Positions 15,955 through 23,734 of a stretch of DNA of 64,000 nt are shown here, piece by piece; the stretch's first letter is position 1; every line of letters begins with the position of its first letter. This stretch comes from Lacticaseibacillus kribbianus (GTDB taxonomy: Bacteria; Bacillota; Bacilli; Lactobacillales; Lactobacillaceae), in contig NZ_JAIPUL010000001.1 of the NCBI RefSeq assembly GCF_020180945.1, positions 1,426,001 through 1,490,000 on the forward strand, given 5' to 3'. A program made the translations under genes and the position numbers. The notes beneath the pieces are model-generated. The model was not told where the DNA came from. It did not search any database and saw only the letters and a program-made list of their open reading frames with translations.

Positions 15955-16115
15955 CGTGACACGCGCTAGGGCCGGTGCCGCGGGGCCGGTGCTAGGCTGA
16001 CCAGTGGCACGGCGCGGGCCGACCGGCGCCCGTTGCGGGCACCGTGGCAGCCGGCGGCGACGGCCGTTTGCGCAAACCGGCGCGCACGGCCACCCGTAAG
16101 CCCGCACCCAGCAAA
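15955..16115 (-). repeat. GC-rich hairpin block after the gntR terminator (possible diverged family B)
   Basis: Follows the T-tract of the gntR terminator. It holds several inverted repeats (CCGTTTGC / GCAAACCGG, GCCGGTGC duplicated) and GCGGGCTTACGGG, which resembles the CGGGCTTAGCGGG block of family B. There is no AAAGTGC loop. No gene is apparent. Confidence 0.35.
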
Positions 16116-16142
16116 AAGGCGTGCCGCAAGCGGCACGCCAGA
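16116..16142 (-). terminator. Terminator after the GntR gene
   Basis: GGCGTGCCGC / GCGGCACGCC stem followed by TTTTTG on the minus strand, 64 bp past the gene end. Confidence 0.85.
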
Positions 16143-16205
16143 TGACTGTCTAAGTTGTGGTCGGCTAGGTAACACCCGGTGGGTCAATCGGCCCGGAGCC
16201 CGAGC

Positions 16206-16907
16206 CTAACGTTCCAGGTAGAACTCGAAGCGCTCGCCGACGTACTGGGTGCGCACGTACTCGAACGGGCGGCCGTCCTGGAGCAGGGACACCTGGCGCA
16301 GGCGCAGAATCGCGGAGCCGCGCTTGATGTCCAAGTAGTCCGCGATGCGCTCGGAGGCCACCTGAGCGCTGACGGTCTGGGTCGCGCCGCCGAGGTGGTA
16401 GCCGCCCTTTTTCTCCAGCGCGTGGTAGAAGGACTTGGTCACCTCACTCTTGGAGAAGTCCTTCACGAGCTCGTACGGCACGGTTGCGACCTCGAAGCTG
16501 ATCGGCACCGCGTCGGCGTAGCGAATCCGCTCCATGCGCAGCACCTGGGCGCCGTCGGCCAGCTGCAGCTTCTCGCTTTCGGAGAGGGACGGCTTGGCGA
16601 TGTGGTAGGAAATCGTTTTGCTCGACGGGGTCTTGCCCTGCGCCAGCATGATGTCAGTGAAGCTGGTCACGCCGCTGACCTTCTCCTGGACCTTCTGGTT
16701 GGCCACGAAGGTCCCGGCCCCGATGCGGCGCTCGAGGATGCCCTCGTCGACCAGGGTCTGGATCGCCTGGCGCAGCGTCATGCGCGACACGTTAAAGGTC
16801 AGCGCCAGGTCGCGCTCGCTTGGAATGCGATCGCCGATCTGCCACTTGCCCGCCTCGATTTCCTGTCGAATCTGGTTGTGAATTTGAATATAGATTGGAG
16901 ATTCCAA
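16206..16907 (-). CDS. GntR/HutC family regulator, NagR(YvoA)-like
   Basis: A 233-residue protein. The N-terminal GntR winged helix (IGDRIPSERDLALTFNVSRMTLRQAI, broken here only by description, residues about 22-47) is followed by a UTRA effector domain of HutC type with the TSFTDIMLAQGKTPSSK entry segment. It initiates at TTG (16905-16907) with AGGAAGG upstream. Its own promoter contains CTGGTATAGACC, close to the dre operator of Bacillus YvoA/NagR, and glmS carries three similar half-sites. In lactobacilli NagR responds to amino-sugar phosphates and controls nag and glmS genes. The orthology is inferred. Confidence 0.8.
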   Translation of the reverse strand: MESPIYIQIHNQIRQEIEAGKWQIGDRIPSERDLALTFNVSRMTLRQAIQTLVDEGILERRIGAGTFVANQKVQEKVSGVTSFTDIMLAQGKTPSSKTISYHIAKPSLSESEKLQLADGAQVLRMERIRYADAVPISFEVATVPYELVKDFSKSEVTKSFYHALEKKGGYHLGGATQTVSAQVASERIADYLDIKRGSAILRLRQVSLLQDGRPFEYVRTQYVGERFEFYLER

Positions 16908-16941
16908 AGTCGTCGTCCTTCCTGGTTACCGTTTCCCTACC

Positions 16942-16970
16942 ACCATAACTGGTATAGACCGAAAAAGCAA
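16942..16970 (-). promoter_or_regulatory. gntR promoter with a dre-like operator
   Basis: -35 TTGCTT (16965-16970), -10 TATGGT (16942-16947), 17-bp spacer. ACTGGTATAGACC (16948-16960) fills the spacer and matches the NagR/YvoA dre core, which suggests autoregulation. Confidence 0.65.
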
Positions 16971-16990
16971 GCCCTCGCGCAAATTAAAGG

Positions 16991-17788
16991 CTATTCCTCC
17001 TGATCCTTGGCGATCGTCGCGTCCACGCCGGCGACCACGGCGGACATGAAGCCGCCCGCCTCCATCGCCAACAGGCCCGCCACGGTCGAGCCGCCGGGGC
17101 TTGAGACCTTGTCGATCAGGTTGAACGGGCTCTCCGGGCTCTGCAGCACCATCGCGCCGGAGCCCAGCACCGCCTGCGCCGCGATTTTGGTCGCCGCGTC
17201 CTTGGTCAGGCCGTACTTCACCCCGGCGCGGCTCAGCGCGTCGATGAACAGGTAGACGAACGCGGGGCTGGAGCCGGCCAGCGCGACGAAGGTGGAAAAA
17301 TGCGCCTCGGCCAAGGGAATCGTCTCGCCGAGCGCGTCGAACAGGCCGACGACCTGCGGCAGCACCTGTTCGGCGGCCGGGTTGGCGGCGTAGGCCGTCA
17401 TCCCCGCGTCGATGGCGACGTTGAGGTTGGGCATCGTGCGCACCAGCGGGTAGTCCTTGGTGCCGAGGTACCCTTCAATCTGGAGGATCGACACGCCGGT
17501 CATCAACGACACCAGAACGGGCCGCTTGGTTGCAAGCGCCGGCTGGATCTCGGCGATGATGTCGCTGGCCAGCTGCGGCTTGACCGCAAGCACCACGACG
17601 TCGCTTGCCGCAACCACGGCCGCGTTGTTCGCGGCGGTCAGCACACCGCTTTCCGCCGCGAACGCCTCGTAGTGCGCCGGCGTGCCGCCGTGGATAATGA
17701 TGTCCGACTTTGCGACCGTGCCGGCCTGCAGCAGCCCGGCGATGATGGCCTGCGCCATGTTGCCGGCCCCGATGAAACCAATTTTCAT
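16991..17788 (-). CDS. proC: Pyrroline-5-carboxylate reductase
   Basis: A 265-residue ProC. The N-terminal NAD(P) fold begins MKIGFIGAGNMAQAIIAGLL. AVKPQ (strand and loop) and the C-terminal P5CR signature region (ALAGSSPAFVYLFIDALSRAG, PGGSTVAGL) are present. It reduces pyrroline-5-carboxylate to proline. The second of two nearby ATGs was chosen because the first is only 1 nt from the GAGGGAG ribosome site. It is monocistronic; an ATTGGTAT motif like those at glmS lies upstream of its -35. Confidence 0.93.
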   Translation of the reverse strand: MKIGFIGAGNMAQAIIAGLLQAGTVAKSDIIIHGGTPAHYEAFAAESGVLTAANNAAVVAASDVVVLAVKPQLASDIIAEIQPALATKRPVLVSLMTGVSILQIEGYLGTKDYPLVRTMPNLNVAIDAGMTAYAANPAAEQVLPQVVGLFDALGETIPLAEAHFSTFVALAGSSPAFVYLFIDALSRAGVKYGLTKDAATKIAAQAVLGSGAMVLQSPESPFNLIDKVSSPGGSTVAGLLAMEAGGFMSAVVAGVDATIAKDQEE

Positions 17789-17813
17789 AATCATGCTCCC
17801 TCGTGTTTTCTCT

Positions 17814-17863
17814 AGCCTAGCAGCGGCGCCGGTTCAGGTCAACCACCTCTGGGCAATACCAAT
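17814..17863 (-). promoter_or_regulatory. proC promoter and upstream ATTGGTAT motif
   Basis: -35 TTGACC (17837-17842), -10 TAGGCT (17814-17819), 17-bp spacer. ATTGGTAT (minus strand, 17856-17863) sits 14 bp upstream of the -35. The promoter call is good; a regulatory role for the motif is speculative. Confidence 0.6.
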
Positions 17864-17954
17864 TAGAAAAATTGCGTGGTGGTGGCGGCGACAGACGCGT
17901 CGCGGTCTGGACTGCGACAAGTGAGCGGCAGAACGTCACTTCATTGTGGGTAGT

Positions 17955-18352
17955 CCGGTTACCAGTCGGCCCGCTCTGGCACCGTCGAGCTGCGCGGGGC
18001 AACGCGGGCTCGCATAGCTAGCACCGGCACTCGGGGCAAAGTGCGCCCCAAGCGCCGGCGCTACGCTATGCGGCCTGCTAAGAGCGCCCCGCTCCGCTCT
18101 GGTCTCCTCGAGCTGCGCAAGGCAACGGCGACGCGTCCAGCTAGGGCCAGCACTCGGGTCAAAGTGCGGCCCAAGCGCCGGCCCTACGCTGCCCGGTCGC
18201 CTAAGTTCGCCTTGCTCCGCTCTGGCCTCCTCGAGCTGCGAACCGCAACGCGGGAGCGGTTAGCTACGCCAAGGTGTTCGGGCCAAAGTGCGGCCCAACC
18301 GCCTTGGCTAGGCTACCCGTCCCGCTAAGCCCGCGGTTCTCCACTCTGGCAC
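17955..18352 (-). repeat. Family B array: three tandem units after tRNA-Tyr
   Basis: Three ~130-bp units follow the tRNA-Tyr terminator. Each unit, on the plus strand, has CGCTCTGG, a TCGAGCTGCG block and GCAACG, then a hairpin whose arms differ but pair: GGGGC / GCCCC, GGGTC / GGCCC and GGGCC / GGCCC around the invariant loop AAAGTGC, with outer arms CCGGC / GCCGG, GGCCAG / CCGGCC and GCCAAGG / CCTTGGC. In tRNA sense the array starts CCAGAGTGGAG straight after the T-tract. No ORF is evident. Confidence 0.85.
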
Positions 18353-18379
18353 AAAAAAAGGCCTGCCGCAGCAAGCCGT
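18353..18379 (-). terminator. Terminator of tRNA-Tyr
   Basis: GGCTTGC / GCAGGCC stem and T7 on the minus strand, a few nt after the tRNA. Confidence 0.8.
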
Positions 18380-18383
18380 TCGA

Positions 18384-18464
18384 TGGAGGATCTAGGATTC
18401 GAACCTAGGAACCCGAAGGAACGGATTTACAGTCCGTCGCGTTTAGCCTCTTCGCTAATCCTCC
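18384..18464 (-). tRNA. tRNA-Tyr (anticodon GTA)
   Basis: An 81-nt class II tRNA with acceptor stem GGAGGAT / ATCCTCC and discriminator A. The anticodon stem is ACGGA / TCCGT around CTGTAAA, giving GTA. A long variable arm and the TTCGAATC T-loop are present. CCA is not encoded. Confidence 0.95.
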
Positions 18465-18466
18465 GA

Positions 18467-18520
18467 AACGTTGATCGAATCAACGTTTAATAATATACAA
18501 GATACCGCAGCAAAATGCAA
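18467..18520 (-). promoter_or_regulatory. tRNA-Tyr promoter and palindromic 5' leader
   Basis: -35 TTGCAT (18515-18520), -10 TATATT (18492-18497), 17-bp spacer. Between the start and the tRNA is a perfect inverted repeat, AAACGTTGAT / ATCAACGTTT (18467-18489), in the pre-tRNA leader. Confidence 0.7.
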
Positions 18521-18527
18521 CGCTTTT

Positions 18528-19340
18528 TTACGCCTGCAGCACCACCAGCGTCCGGCGCCACTCCGTGAACCAGTCGGGCGTCGCCCACTCGTTCAGCCGC
18601 GCGATGCCGTAGCCCATCGGCCGGTGCCAGTAGGTCGTCTGCCCCACCGTCAGCGGGGCGTCGCGGCGGTGCAGGTGGCCGAACACGACGTCCGCCACGC
18701 GCCGGCTTTCCAACAGCTGACCGAGGCGGGCCGAGCCCATCACCGCCGTGGCCATCTGCCAGCGCGGGTGGTCCGGCGCGTACACCATCAAAAGCGGCGT
18801 CGGCACGAAATGCGTGACGTAGATGACGCGCTTGCCGGCGCTGGCGTCAAGCGCCGCCTCGGTGGTGGCCAGCACGCGATTCATGCGCGCCTGGTCGCTG
18901 ACAGGCTGGGGAATCGCGCCATCGATCCAGTACGCGCGCTTCCACTGCGCGAACTCCGCCGGCGTTTTGCCTAGGTCGACGGGCGCCAGCGTGTAGTCGT
19001 ACCAGCCGTTGTTGCCGATGATCACCGTGTCGGTGCCCGGCACCGCCAGCGTCCGCTCGTGGAGGTACAGCGGGTCGGCGGGCCCCTGCGCCGTCGCGTA
19101 GTCGATGCCCTGCACGAGGTCGTGGTTGCCGGCCAGGAAGCGGACGACAGTGTGAGGTGCAAGCGCGGCCAGGTGGTGGAAAAAGTCGCGGGTCTTGCCA
19201 AAGTCGTTGAAGGTGTCCCCGGCGTTGATGTAGTAGTCGATCCCCTGCTCGGTCAGGTAGGCCGCCTGCTGCGCCGCCACCGCCGCGGCGTCGAGCCGGT
19301 TGACATCGACGTGGTTGTCCACACTGAAGGCGAGTCTCAT
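18528..19340 (-). CDS. Calcineurin-like metallophosphoesterase
   Basis: A 270-residue protein with the metallophosphoesterase metal-binding motifs in order: DNH near residue 8, NAGDTFND, AGNHD, THF and FGHLH. The first motif is DNH within SVDNHVD, where SDxH is usual. It is a cytoplasmic hydrolase of the YunD/YkuE-like superfamily; the substrate is unknown. The start at MRLAFSVDNH follows GGAGGG; the longer open frame upstream lies beyond the promoter (TATACT at 19362-19367). Confidence 0.85.
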   Translation of the reverse strand: MRLAFSVDNHVDVNRLDAAAVAAQQAAYLTEQGIDYYINAGDTFNDFGKTRDFFHHLAALAPHTVVRFLAGNHDLVQGIDYATAQGPADPLYLHERTLAVPGTDTVIIGNNGWYDYTLAPVDLGKTPAEFAQWKRAYWIDGAIPQPVSDQARMNRVLATTEAALDASAGKRVIYVTHFVPTPLLMVYAPDHPRWQMATAVMGSARLGQLLESRRVADVVFGHLHRRDAPLTVGQTTYWHRPMGYGIARLNEWATPDWFTEWRRTLVVLQA

Positions 19341-19361
19341 GGCGTCCCTCCTTTTTTCTCC

Positions 19362-19367
19362 AGTATA
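19362..19367 (-). promoter_or_regulatory. Extended -10 of the phosphoesterase gene
   Basis: TGGTATACT on the minus strand, 22 nt before the ATG. No good -35 recognised. Confidence 0.55.
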
Positions 19368-19394
19368 CCACGCCGCCTCTGACGGCTTCCTTGC

Positions 19395-19433
19395 GCACAA
19401 AAAGAGCCAGGCACTAATGGGCCTGACCCTGGA
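19395..19433 (-). terminator. Terminator beyond family A copy 6
   Basis: GTCAGGC / GCCTGGC stem followed by TCTTTTTG on the minus strand, between copy 6 and the phosphoesterase promoter. It probably ends the peptide-permease transcript after it has passed through copy 6. Confidence 0.6.
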
Positions 19434-19505
19434 TTGACGAAACGATATCGCGGATGGTGTGCCGTCCCCGTCCTCCGCGAGTGGCACAAGTTACGATTCA
19501 AACAC

Positions 19506-19709
19506 TGTACAGGGCGGAGTCCCGGACGCGTCGCGGCTGGAGGCGCAGGGCCAAGGCGTGCCAGCGTGAAATTGCAGTTAGCCGGCGGGTTTGGCCGGCT
19601 TACTGCAAGGGCGGGTCCTGAGACCGCATTTTGGGCTCAGGAGAGCCCCACGCGTTCCGCCGCCTTGGCCCGGAGCCGGAAGTCGTGACGCGTCTGGGCC
19701 GGAGCCCGG
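19506..19709 (-). repeat. Family A structured repeat, copy 6
   Basis: Starts 15 bp after the peptide-permease stop, same sense. GACGCGTCGCGGCT pairs with AGTCGTGACGCGTC through two wobble positions. Hairpin C has TTGCAGT / ACTGCAA where other copies have TTGCTGT / ACAGCAA. A terminator lies beyond it, so this copy should be transcribed. Confidence 0.9.
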
Positions 19710-19724
19710 CCTGCGCGTGCCGCG

Positions 19725-21191
19725 CTAGTTGATGCCCTGCATCAGCTTCTCGATGCGGGGAATGAGGAACCACAGGAGCACCGCGAAGCCGATGGTGACC
19801 ACGCCGACGACGGTGAAGTACGCGACCTCGGTGGCCGGGGTGTAGAGCTTCACAATCTGGGCGTTGATGGCCTGCGCCGCGGCGTCGGCCAGGAACCACA
19901 TGCTCATCATCTGGCTGGCGAAGGCCTTAGGGGCCAGCTTGGTGGTCACCGACAGGCCGACCGGCGAGATCAGCATCTCGGCGATTTCAACAATCGCCCA
20001 GGAGAGCACCAGCCACAGCGGCGACACGCGGGTCCCGGTGCCGAACAGCAGCACCGGCACGACCATCACGAGGTATGAGATCCCGGTGAACACCAGGCCG
20101 TACGCGAACTTTTTCGGCGAGCTCGGCTGGCGCTTGCCCAGCCGCATCCACAGGGTGGCGAAAATCGGCCCGTACAATAGGATGAACAGCGGGTTGAGAG
20201 TCTGGAACCAGCCCGGCAGGATGTGGAAGCCGCCGAAGTTCAGCTGGGTCTGGTCGGCGGCGAACACCGCGAGGACCACGGACCCCTGCTCCTCGATCGC
20301 CCAAAACAGGACGGCCGCGATGAACAGCGGGATGTAGGCCCACACGCGCGAGCGCTCGATCTTGGACACCTTCGGGCTCTTGAGCATCATCACGAAGTAC
20401 GTGATCGGCACGGCCAGCGCGATGACGGTGATCAGGGTGATCACGTTCGGCACGGTGAACTTGCCGAGGCCGGCCATGGCGCCGAGCACCACGGCCAGCG
20501 CCGCGACGCCGAGCCCGCACTTGGCCAAAAGCGGCCGCAGCTCGCCCGGCTGCAGTGGATCGGGCGCGACGTTGTCGGCCGGGTTGATGTACTTGCGCCC
20601 GTCGACCACGTAGAACACCAGCCCGATGGCCATCCCGAAGGCGGCCAGCGAGAAGCCGACGTGGAAGTTGTAGCGGTCCTGCAGCCACGGCACGATGATC
20701 GGCGCGATCAGCGAGCCGAAGTTGATGCCCATGACGAAAATGCTGAAGCCGGCGTCGCGGCGCAGGTCGTTTTCAGGGTACAGGGAGCCGACCATCTCGG
20801 ACACGTTGGGCTTGAGCAGACCGGTCCCGAGCACGATCAGGGCGATCGAGGCGAACAGCGCCGCGGCCCCCATCGGCAGGCTGAGCACGATGTGGCCCAG
20901 CATGATCAGGATGCCGCCCCAGAACACGGTCTTGCGGCTGCCGAGCAGCCGATCGGAGATGAAGCCCCCGATGGTCGCGCTCAGGTAGACCAGCGAGCCG
21001 TAGATCGACATGATCGACAGCGCGGTCGGCTTGTCGAAGCCCAGGCCGCCGGACTCGACCGAGTAGTACATGTAGTAGATCAGGATGGCCCGCATCCCGT
21101 AGTAGCTGAAGCGTTCCCAGAACTCGGTCATCGACAGGGTCAGCAGCCCGCGCGGGTGGCCGAGGAACATTTTTTGCGAATTTTGTTTCAT
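19725..21191 (-). CDS. Di/tripeptide:H+ symporter (POT family, DtpT-like)
   Basis: A 488-residue proton-dependent oligopeptide transporter with about 12-14 membrane helices. The POT signature ERFSYYGMRAIL is near residue 25 and FSIFVMGINFGSLIAPII corresponds to the second POT motif. It imports di- and tripeptides. Start MKQNSQKM was chosen over MSIIM because the GAGGAG site is immediately adjacent to the earlier ATG. It has a good promoter (21256-21284) and family A copy 6 in its 3' region. Confidence 0.93.
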   Translation of the reverse strand: MKQNSQKMFLGHPRGLLTLSMTEFWERFSYYGMRAILIYYMYYSVESGGLGFDKPTALSIMSIYGSLVYLSATIGGFISDRLLGSRKTVFWGGILIMLGHIVLSLPMGAAALFASIALIVLGTGLLKPNVSEMVGSLYPENDLRRDAGFSIFVMGINFGSLIAPIIVPWLQDRYNFHVGFSLAAFGMAIGLVFYVVDGRKYINPADNVAPDPLQPGELRPLLAKCGLGVAALAVVLGAMAGLGKFTVPNVITLITVIALAVPITYFVMMLKSPKVSKIERSRVWAYIPLFIAAVLFWAIEEQGSVVLAVFAADQTQLNFGGFHILPGWFQTLNPLFILLYGPIFATLWMRLGKRQPSSPKKFAYGLVFTGISYLVMVVPVLLFGTGTRVSPLWLVLSWAIVEIAEMLISPVGLSVTTKLAPKAFASQMMSMWFLADAAAQAINAQIVKLYTPATEVAYFTVVGVVTIGFAVLLWFLIPRIEKLMQGIN

Positions 21192-21255
21192 TATTATCGA
21201 CATCTCCTCGTCGTGCTGCTGCCCGCCTGGGTTCTGCGGACAAGCACAGGTGACC

Positions 21256-21284
21256 ATTATACGCCGGTGCGAAACCGGCTACAA
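21256..21284 (-). promoter_or_regulatory. Promoter of the peptide permease
   Basis: -35 TTGTAG (21279-21284), -10 TATAAT (21256-21261), 17-bp spacer; predicted start ~60 nt before the ATG. Confidence 0.8.
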
Positions 21285-21289
21285 ATTGC

Positions 21290-21395
21290 AAACGGGCGGT
21301 GCCATAGACTTCTCATCGAAGTCCGGGCCCGCCCGTCGGGAAATGTCGGTGTCCATGCTGAGCGCCAGGCGTTCACGGAGTTCGGACACCCTAGC
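21290..21395 (-). repeat. Structured intergenic block downstream of tetR
   Basis: Two imperfect hairpins (GGTGTCC / GGACACC and ACGGGCGG / CCGCCCGT type) follow a TTTTTT tract at 21397-21402 on the minus strand. The position after a terminator resembles that of families A and B, but the sequence matches neither. Confidence 0.35.
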
Positions 21396-21465
21396 TAAAA
21401 AATGAGACTGAAATTTTAGTTAATGAGGAAAATATGAAATCTCACTAATTCTTATTACAATCGCC
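21396..21465 (-). terminator. AT-rich region with weak terminator after tetR
   Basis: TGAGATTTCA / TTTCAGTCTCA can form an imperfect stem before T6 on the minus strand. The stretch is conspicuously AT-rich compared with its surroundings. Confidence 0.4.
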
Positions 21466-21487
21466 CGGTCGGACTCTCAATCGCGTC

Positions 21488-22084
21488 TCAGACGCTCGCC
21501 ACCCAGGGCAACCCCCGCCGCAGCAGCTGCCACTGCGCGTCGATCTGCGCCTCCGACACCCCGCCGGTCAGAGCCAGCACGTTCATCCCCTCGATGGTGA
21601 ACATCACGTGCTGGGCCACCGGTTCAAGCGGCACCGGCCGCAGCACGCCCTGGGACACCCCCAGGCCCAGCAGCGACTCGATGGTCCCCTGGGTGGTGGC
21701 GAACTGCGCCTTTTGGAACGCGTGGTCGGCCGGCGTCTTGTGCGTGAAGTAGTACTCGTACATCGCGCGCAGCATCGAGTCGTCCATCTGGTGCAAAAGC
21801 CGCGTCTTGTGCTCGGCCAGGTAGGTGTCCAAGAGTGCGGAAAACGGCACGTTGCGCTTGGCCGCGTCGACGATGCCGGCGAAGCGGTGCACCTCGCGCT
21901 CGCGAATCACGGCGGAAAAGACCTCGTCCACCGACTTGAAGTAGAGGTAAAGCCCGCCGCGGCTGATGCCGCTGGCCGCCACCAAGTCGGACATGGTGAC
22001 CCCGATCAGCCCCTTTTGGCTGAACACGCCGCGCGCTGCCTCCAGTATGGCCGCGCGCTTTTTTTCCCTGAGCTGATCTGACAC
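21488..22084 (-). CDS. TetR family transcriptional regulator
   Basis: A 198-residue protein with an N-terminal TetR helix-turn-helix (residues about 10-56; GVTMSDLVAASGISRGGLYL includes the recognition helix) and a divergent all-helical ligand domain. It is divergent from the ECF S-component gene. The 112-bp intergenic region has a perfect palindrome (22157-22170), the likely operator. It probably represses itself and the S-component; the ligand is unknown. Confidence 0.9.
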   Translation of the reverse strand: MSDQLREKKRAAILEAARGVFSQKGLIGVTMSDLVAASGISRGGLYLYFKSVDEVFSAVIREREVHRFAGIVDAAKRNVPFSALLDTYLAEHKTRLLHQMDDSMLRAMYEYYFTHKTPADHAFQKAQFATTQGTIESLLGLGVSQGVLRPVPLEPVAQHVMFTIEGMNVLALTGGVSEAQIDAQWQLLRRGLPWVASV

Positions 22085-22156
22085 ACAAATTCCCCCAATT
22101 TTTTAACGCAAAACGCGTGACAGCGTTCTCACGGTGTGGTTTAATTAACTGCAAAA

Positions 22157-22170
22157 TGACACGCGTGTCA
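22157..22170. promoter_or_regulatory. Candidate TetR operator
   Basis: TGACACGCGTGTCA is a perfect 14-bp palindrome between the divergent tetR and S-component genes. A related half (ACGCGTGACA) occurs at 22113-22122. Confidence 0.6.
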
Positions 22171-22196
22171 GTTCGACGCGCACCTTGGAGGCTAAC

Positions 22197-22790
22197 ATGC
22201 ACAACCAAAAGTCCGTCTATCGCCTGACCATCCGGGCCCTGCTCACCGCCCTGATCATCGTCCAGACCATGACCATCGGCTTCATCCCGCTGGGCTTCAC
22301 CTCGCTGACCGTCATCCACATCACCGTGATCATCGCGGCCATCGTGCTCGGACCATGGGACGGCATGTTCATCGGCCTGATGTGGGGCCTGTTCACCATC
22401 GTGCGGGCGCTGACCGCGCCGACGACGCCGCTTGACCCGATCATTTTCACCAACCCGATCGTCGCGGTGGTGCCGCGCGTCCTGATCGGCCTGGTCGCCG
22501 GCGTGACGTTCAACGCGCTGTACAAGCGGTTCCACACCGTGGTCGCGAGCGTCGTCGCCGCGGCGCTGGGCACGCTGACCAACACGGTGCTGGTAATCGC
22601 CCTCATGGGGCTATTATACACTGGAACCGTGGCCAAGGCCTACGGGGTCACCTCCAGCGGCCTGCTCAAGGTCCTGATGGGCGTGATTGCGACCAACGGC
22701 GTGCCCGAGGTGATCGGCGCCGTGATCCTCACCCCAATCATCGTCAAGGCCCTCTTCTCCGTGAAGCGCCTGCACCTGGCGCGGGACTAA
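22197..22790 (+). CDS. ECF transporter S-component (PanT-like)
   Basis: A 197-residue membrane protein with about six helices. The characteristic LGFTSLTVIHITVIIAAIVL, FTNPIVAVVPRVLIGL and GVIATNGVPEVIGAVILTPI segments match the S-components typically annotated as PanT-like in lactobacilli. It needs the shared EcfAA'T module, not encoded here. The start follows TTGGAGG. Divergent TetR control and a promoter palindrome suggest regulated vitamin uptake. The substrate is uncertain. It is a paralogue of the 3794-4408 gene. Confidence 0.8.
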   Translation: MHNQKSVYRLTIRALLTALIIVQTMTIGFIPLGFTSLTVIHITVIIAAIVLGPWDGMFIGLMWGLFTIVRALTAPTTPLDPIIFTNPIVAVVPRVLIGLVAGVTFNALYKRFHTVVASVVAAALGTLTNTVLVIALMGLLYTGTVAKAYGVTSSGLLKVLMGVIATNGVPEVIGAVILTPIIVKALFSVKRLHLARD

Positions 22791-22812
22791 GCCCGGGCTG
22801 ACTGGTTAAAGG

Positions 22813-23015
22813 CCGGGCTCCGGCGCGAACGGGCCACTGCTTCCGGCTCCGGGCCGGGGGCGGCGGAACGCGTGGGGCTCTCTTGAGCCCAAAGTGCGGT
22901 CTCAAGACCCGCCCTTGCTGTAAGCAGGCAAAGTTCGCCTGCTAACAGCAATATCACGCTGGCTCGCCCCGAACCGAAGCCTGCAGCAGTGACCGGTTCG
23001 TGCCTCCGCCCTACA
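22813..23015 (+). repeat. Family A structured repeat, copy 7
   Basis: Starts 22 bp after the S-component stop, same sense (plus). Arms on the complementary strand: GGCTTCGGTTCGGGGC with GCCCCCGGCCCGGAGCC, AGCAGGC / GCCTGCT, TCTTGAG / CTCAAGA around ACCGCACTTTGGG. Confidence 0.9.
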
Positions 23016-23463
23016 TCGCAAGGTGAACCAATCCGTGCGATATGACGGCTCGAGGGTCTTGACCGGCCGTCAGTTGCGGCCGAAATGATCGAAACGAGGT
23101 AGATTGCATACATTGACAACAATGGCGCGCATTCACTAGAATGCGCGCCATTGTTGTCTGTAGAGTCAAACGTAGCGATATTCATCCTGCCGAAGCGCAT
23201 GACCATCCTCGGGTCGGCACTATCAACCTAGGTACAATCCGTCTCAATGACCAAGCAAGGCCGAGTGAGCCTCTCGCAAGTAGCCCTGCGATTGTGGTAT
23301 CGGAAGCTGGCGCAGAGGAGCCCGCGTTTCGAGCTCCGGAGACAACCGCCCCCGACCCCGCATTAAACCCTGCCTCAAGCCACCCGCGACTCGGCAAGCG
23401 GCAGTCTGGCAATCAAGGCTACGCACACCAATCGCAATGACGCCTTGTAGCCCCTCACCCACT
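23016..23463. other. ORF-less region with a perfect palindrome
   Basis: 448 bp between facing family A copies 7 and 8. It contains a perfect 20-bp inverted repeat with a 4-nt loop (arms 23115-23134 and 23139-23158, core GGCGCGCATTC / GAATGCGCGCC). The same 11-nt core arms recur in the pepF terminator. The open frame across 23141-23440 has no ribosome site and atypical composition, so I do not call a gene. Confidence 0.5.
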
Positions 23464-23666
23464 CCGTAGGGCGGAGGTACGGCCACGCCACGGCTGGAGG
23501 CGGAGGGCCAGGGCGTGCGAGCGTGAAATTGCACTAAGCCGGCCGGGCTTGCCGGCTTAGTGCAAGGGCGGGGCCTGAGACCGCACTTTGGGCTCAGGAG
23601 AGCCCCACGCGTTCCGCCGCCCTGGCCCGGAGCCGGAAGCCGCGGCGTTGCCGGGCCGGAGCCCGG
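23464..23666 (-). repeat. Family A structured repeat, copy 8
   Basis: 68 bp past the M3 peptidase stop, beyond its terminator hairpin, same sense. Hairpin C is TTGCACTA / TAGTGCAA plus AGCCGGC / GCCGGCT, a change that preserves pairing. Confidence 0.9.
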
Positions 23667-23679
23667 CCCCACAGCCAGC

Positions 23680-23711
23680 AAAGGCGCGCATTCCAGCGAA
23701 TGCGCGCCTTT
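23680..23711 (-). terminator. Hairpin after the M3 peptidase gene
   Basis: A 14-bp perfect stem (AAAGGCGCGCATTC / GAATGCGCGCCTTT) with a 4-nt loop; only a short T-run follows on minus. Confidence 0.7.
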
Positions 23712-23734
23712 GTGTTGTCCTGCGCTGGTGCGCC

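Noticed and set aside
15907-16187. Small Arg/Pro-rich ORFs between pncB and gntR
   Set aside because: No ribosome site and hairpin-rich repeat-like DNA; no resemblance to a protein.
23141-23440. 99-codon ORF between family A copies 7 and 8
   Set aside because: No ribosome site, begins inside a perfect palindrome, and composition is unlike neighbouring genes.
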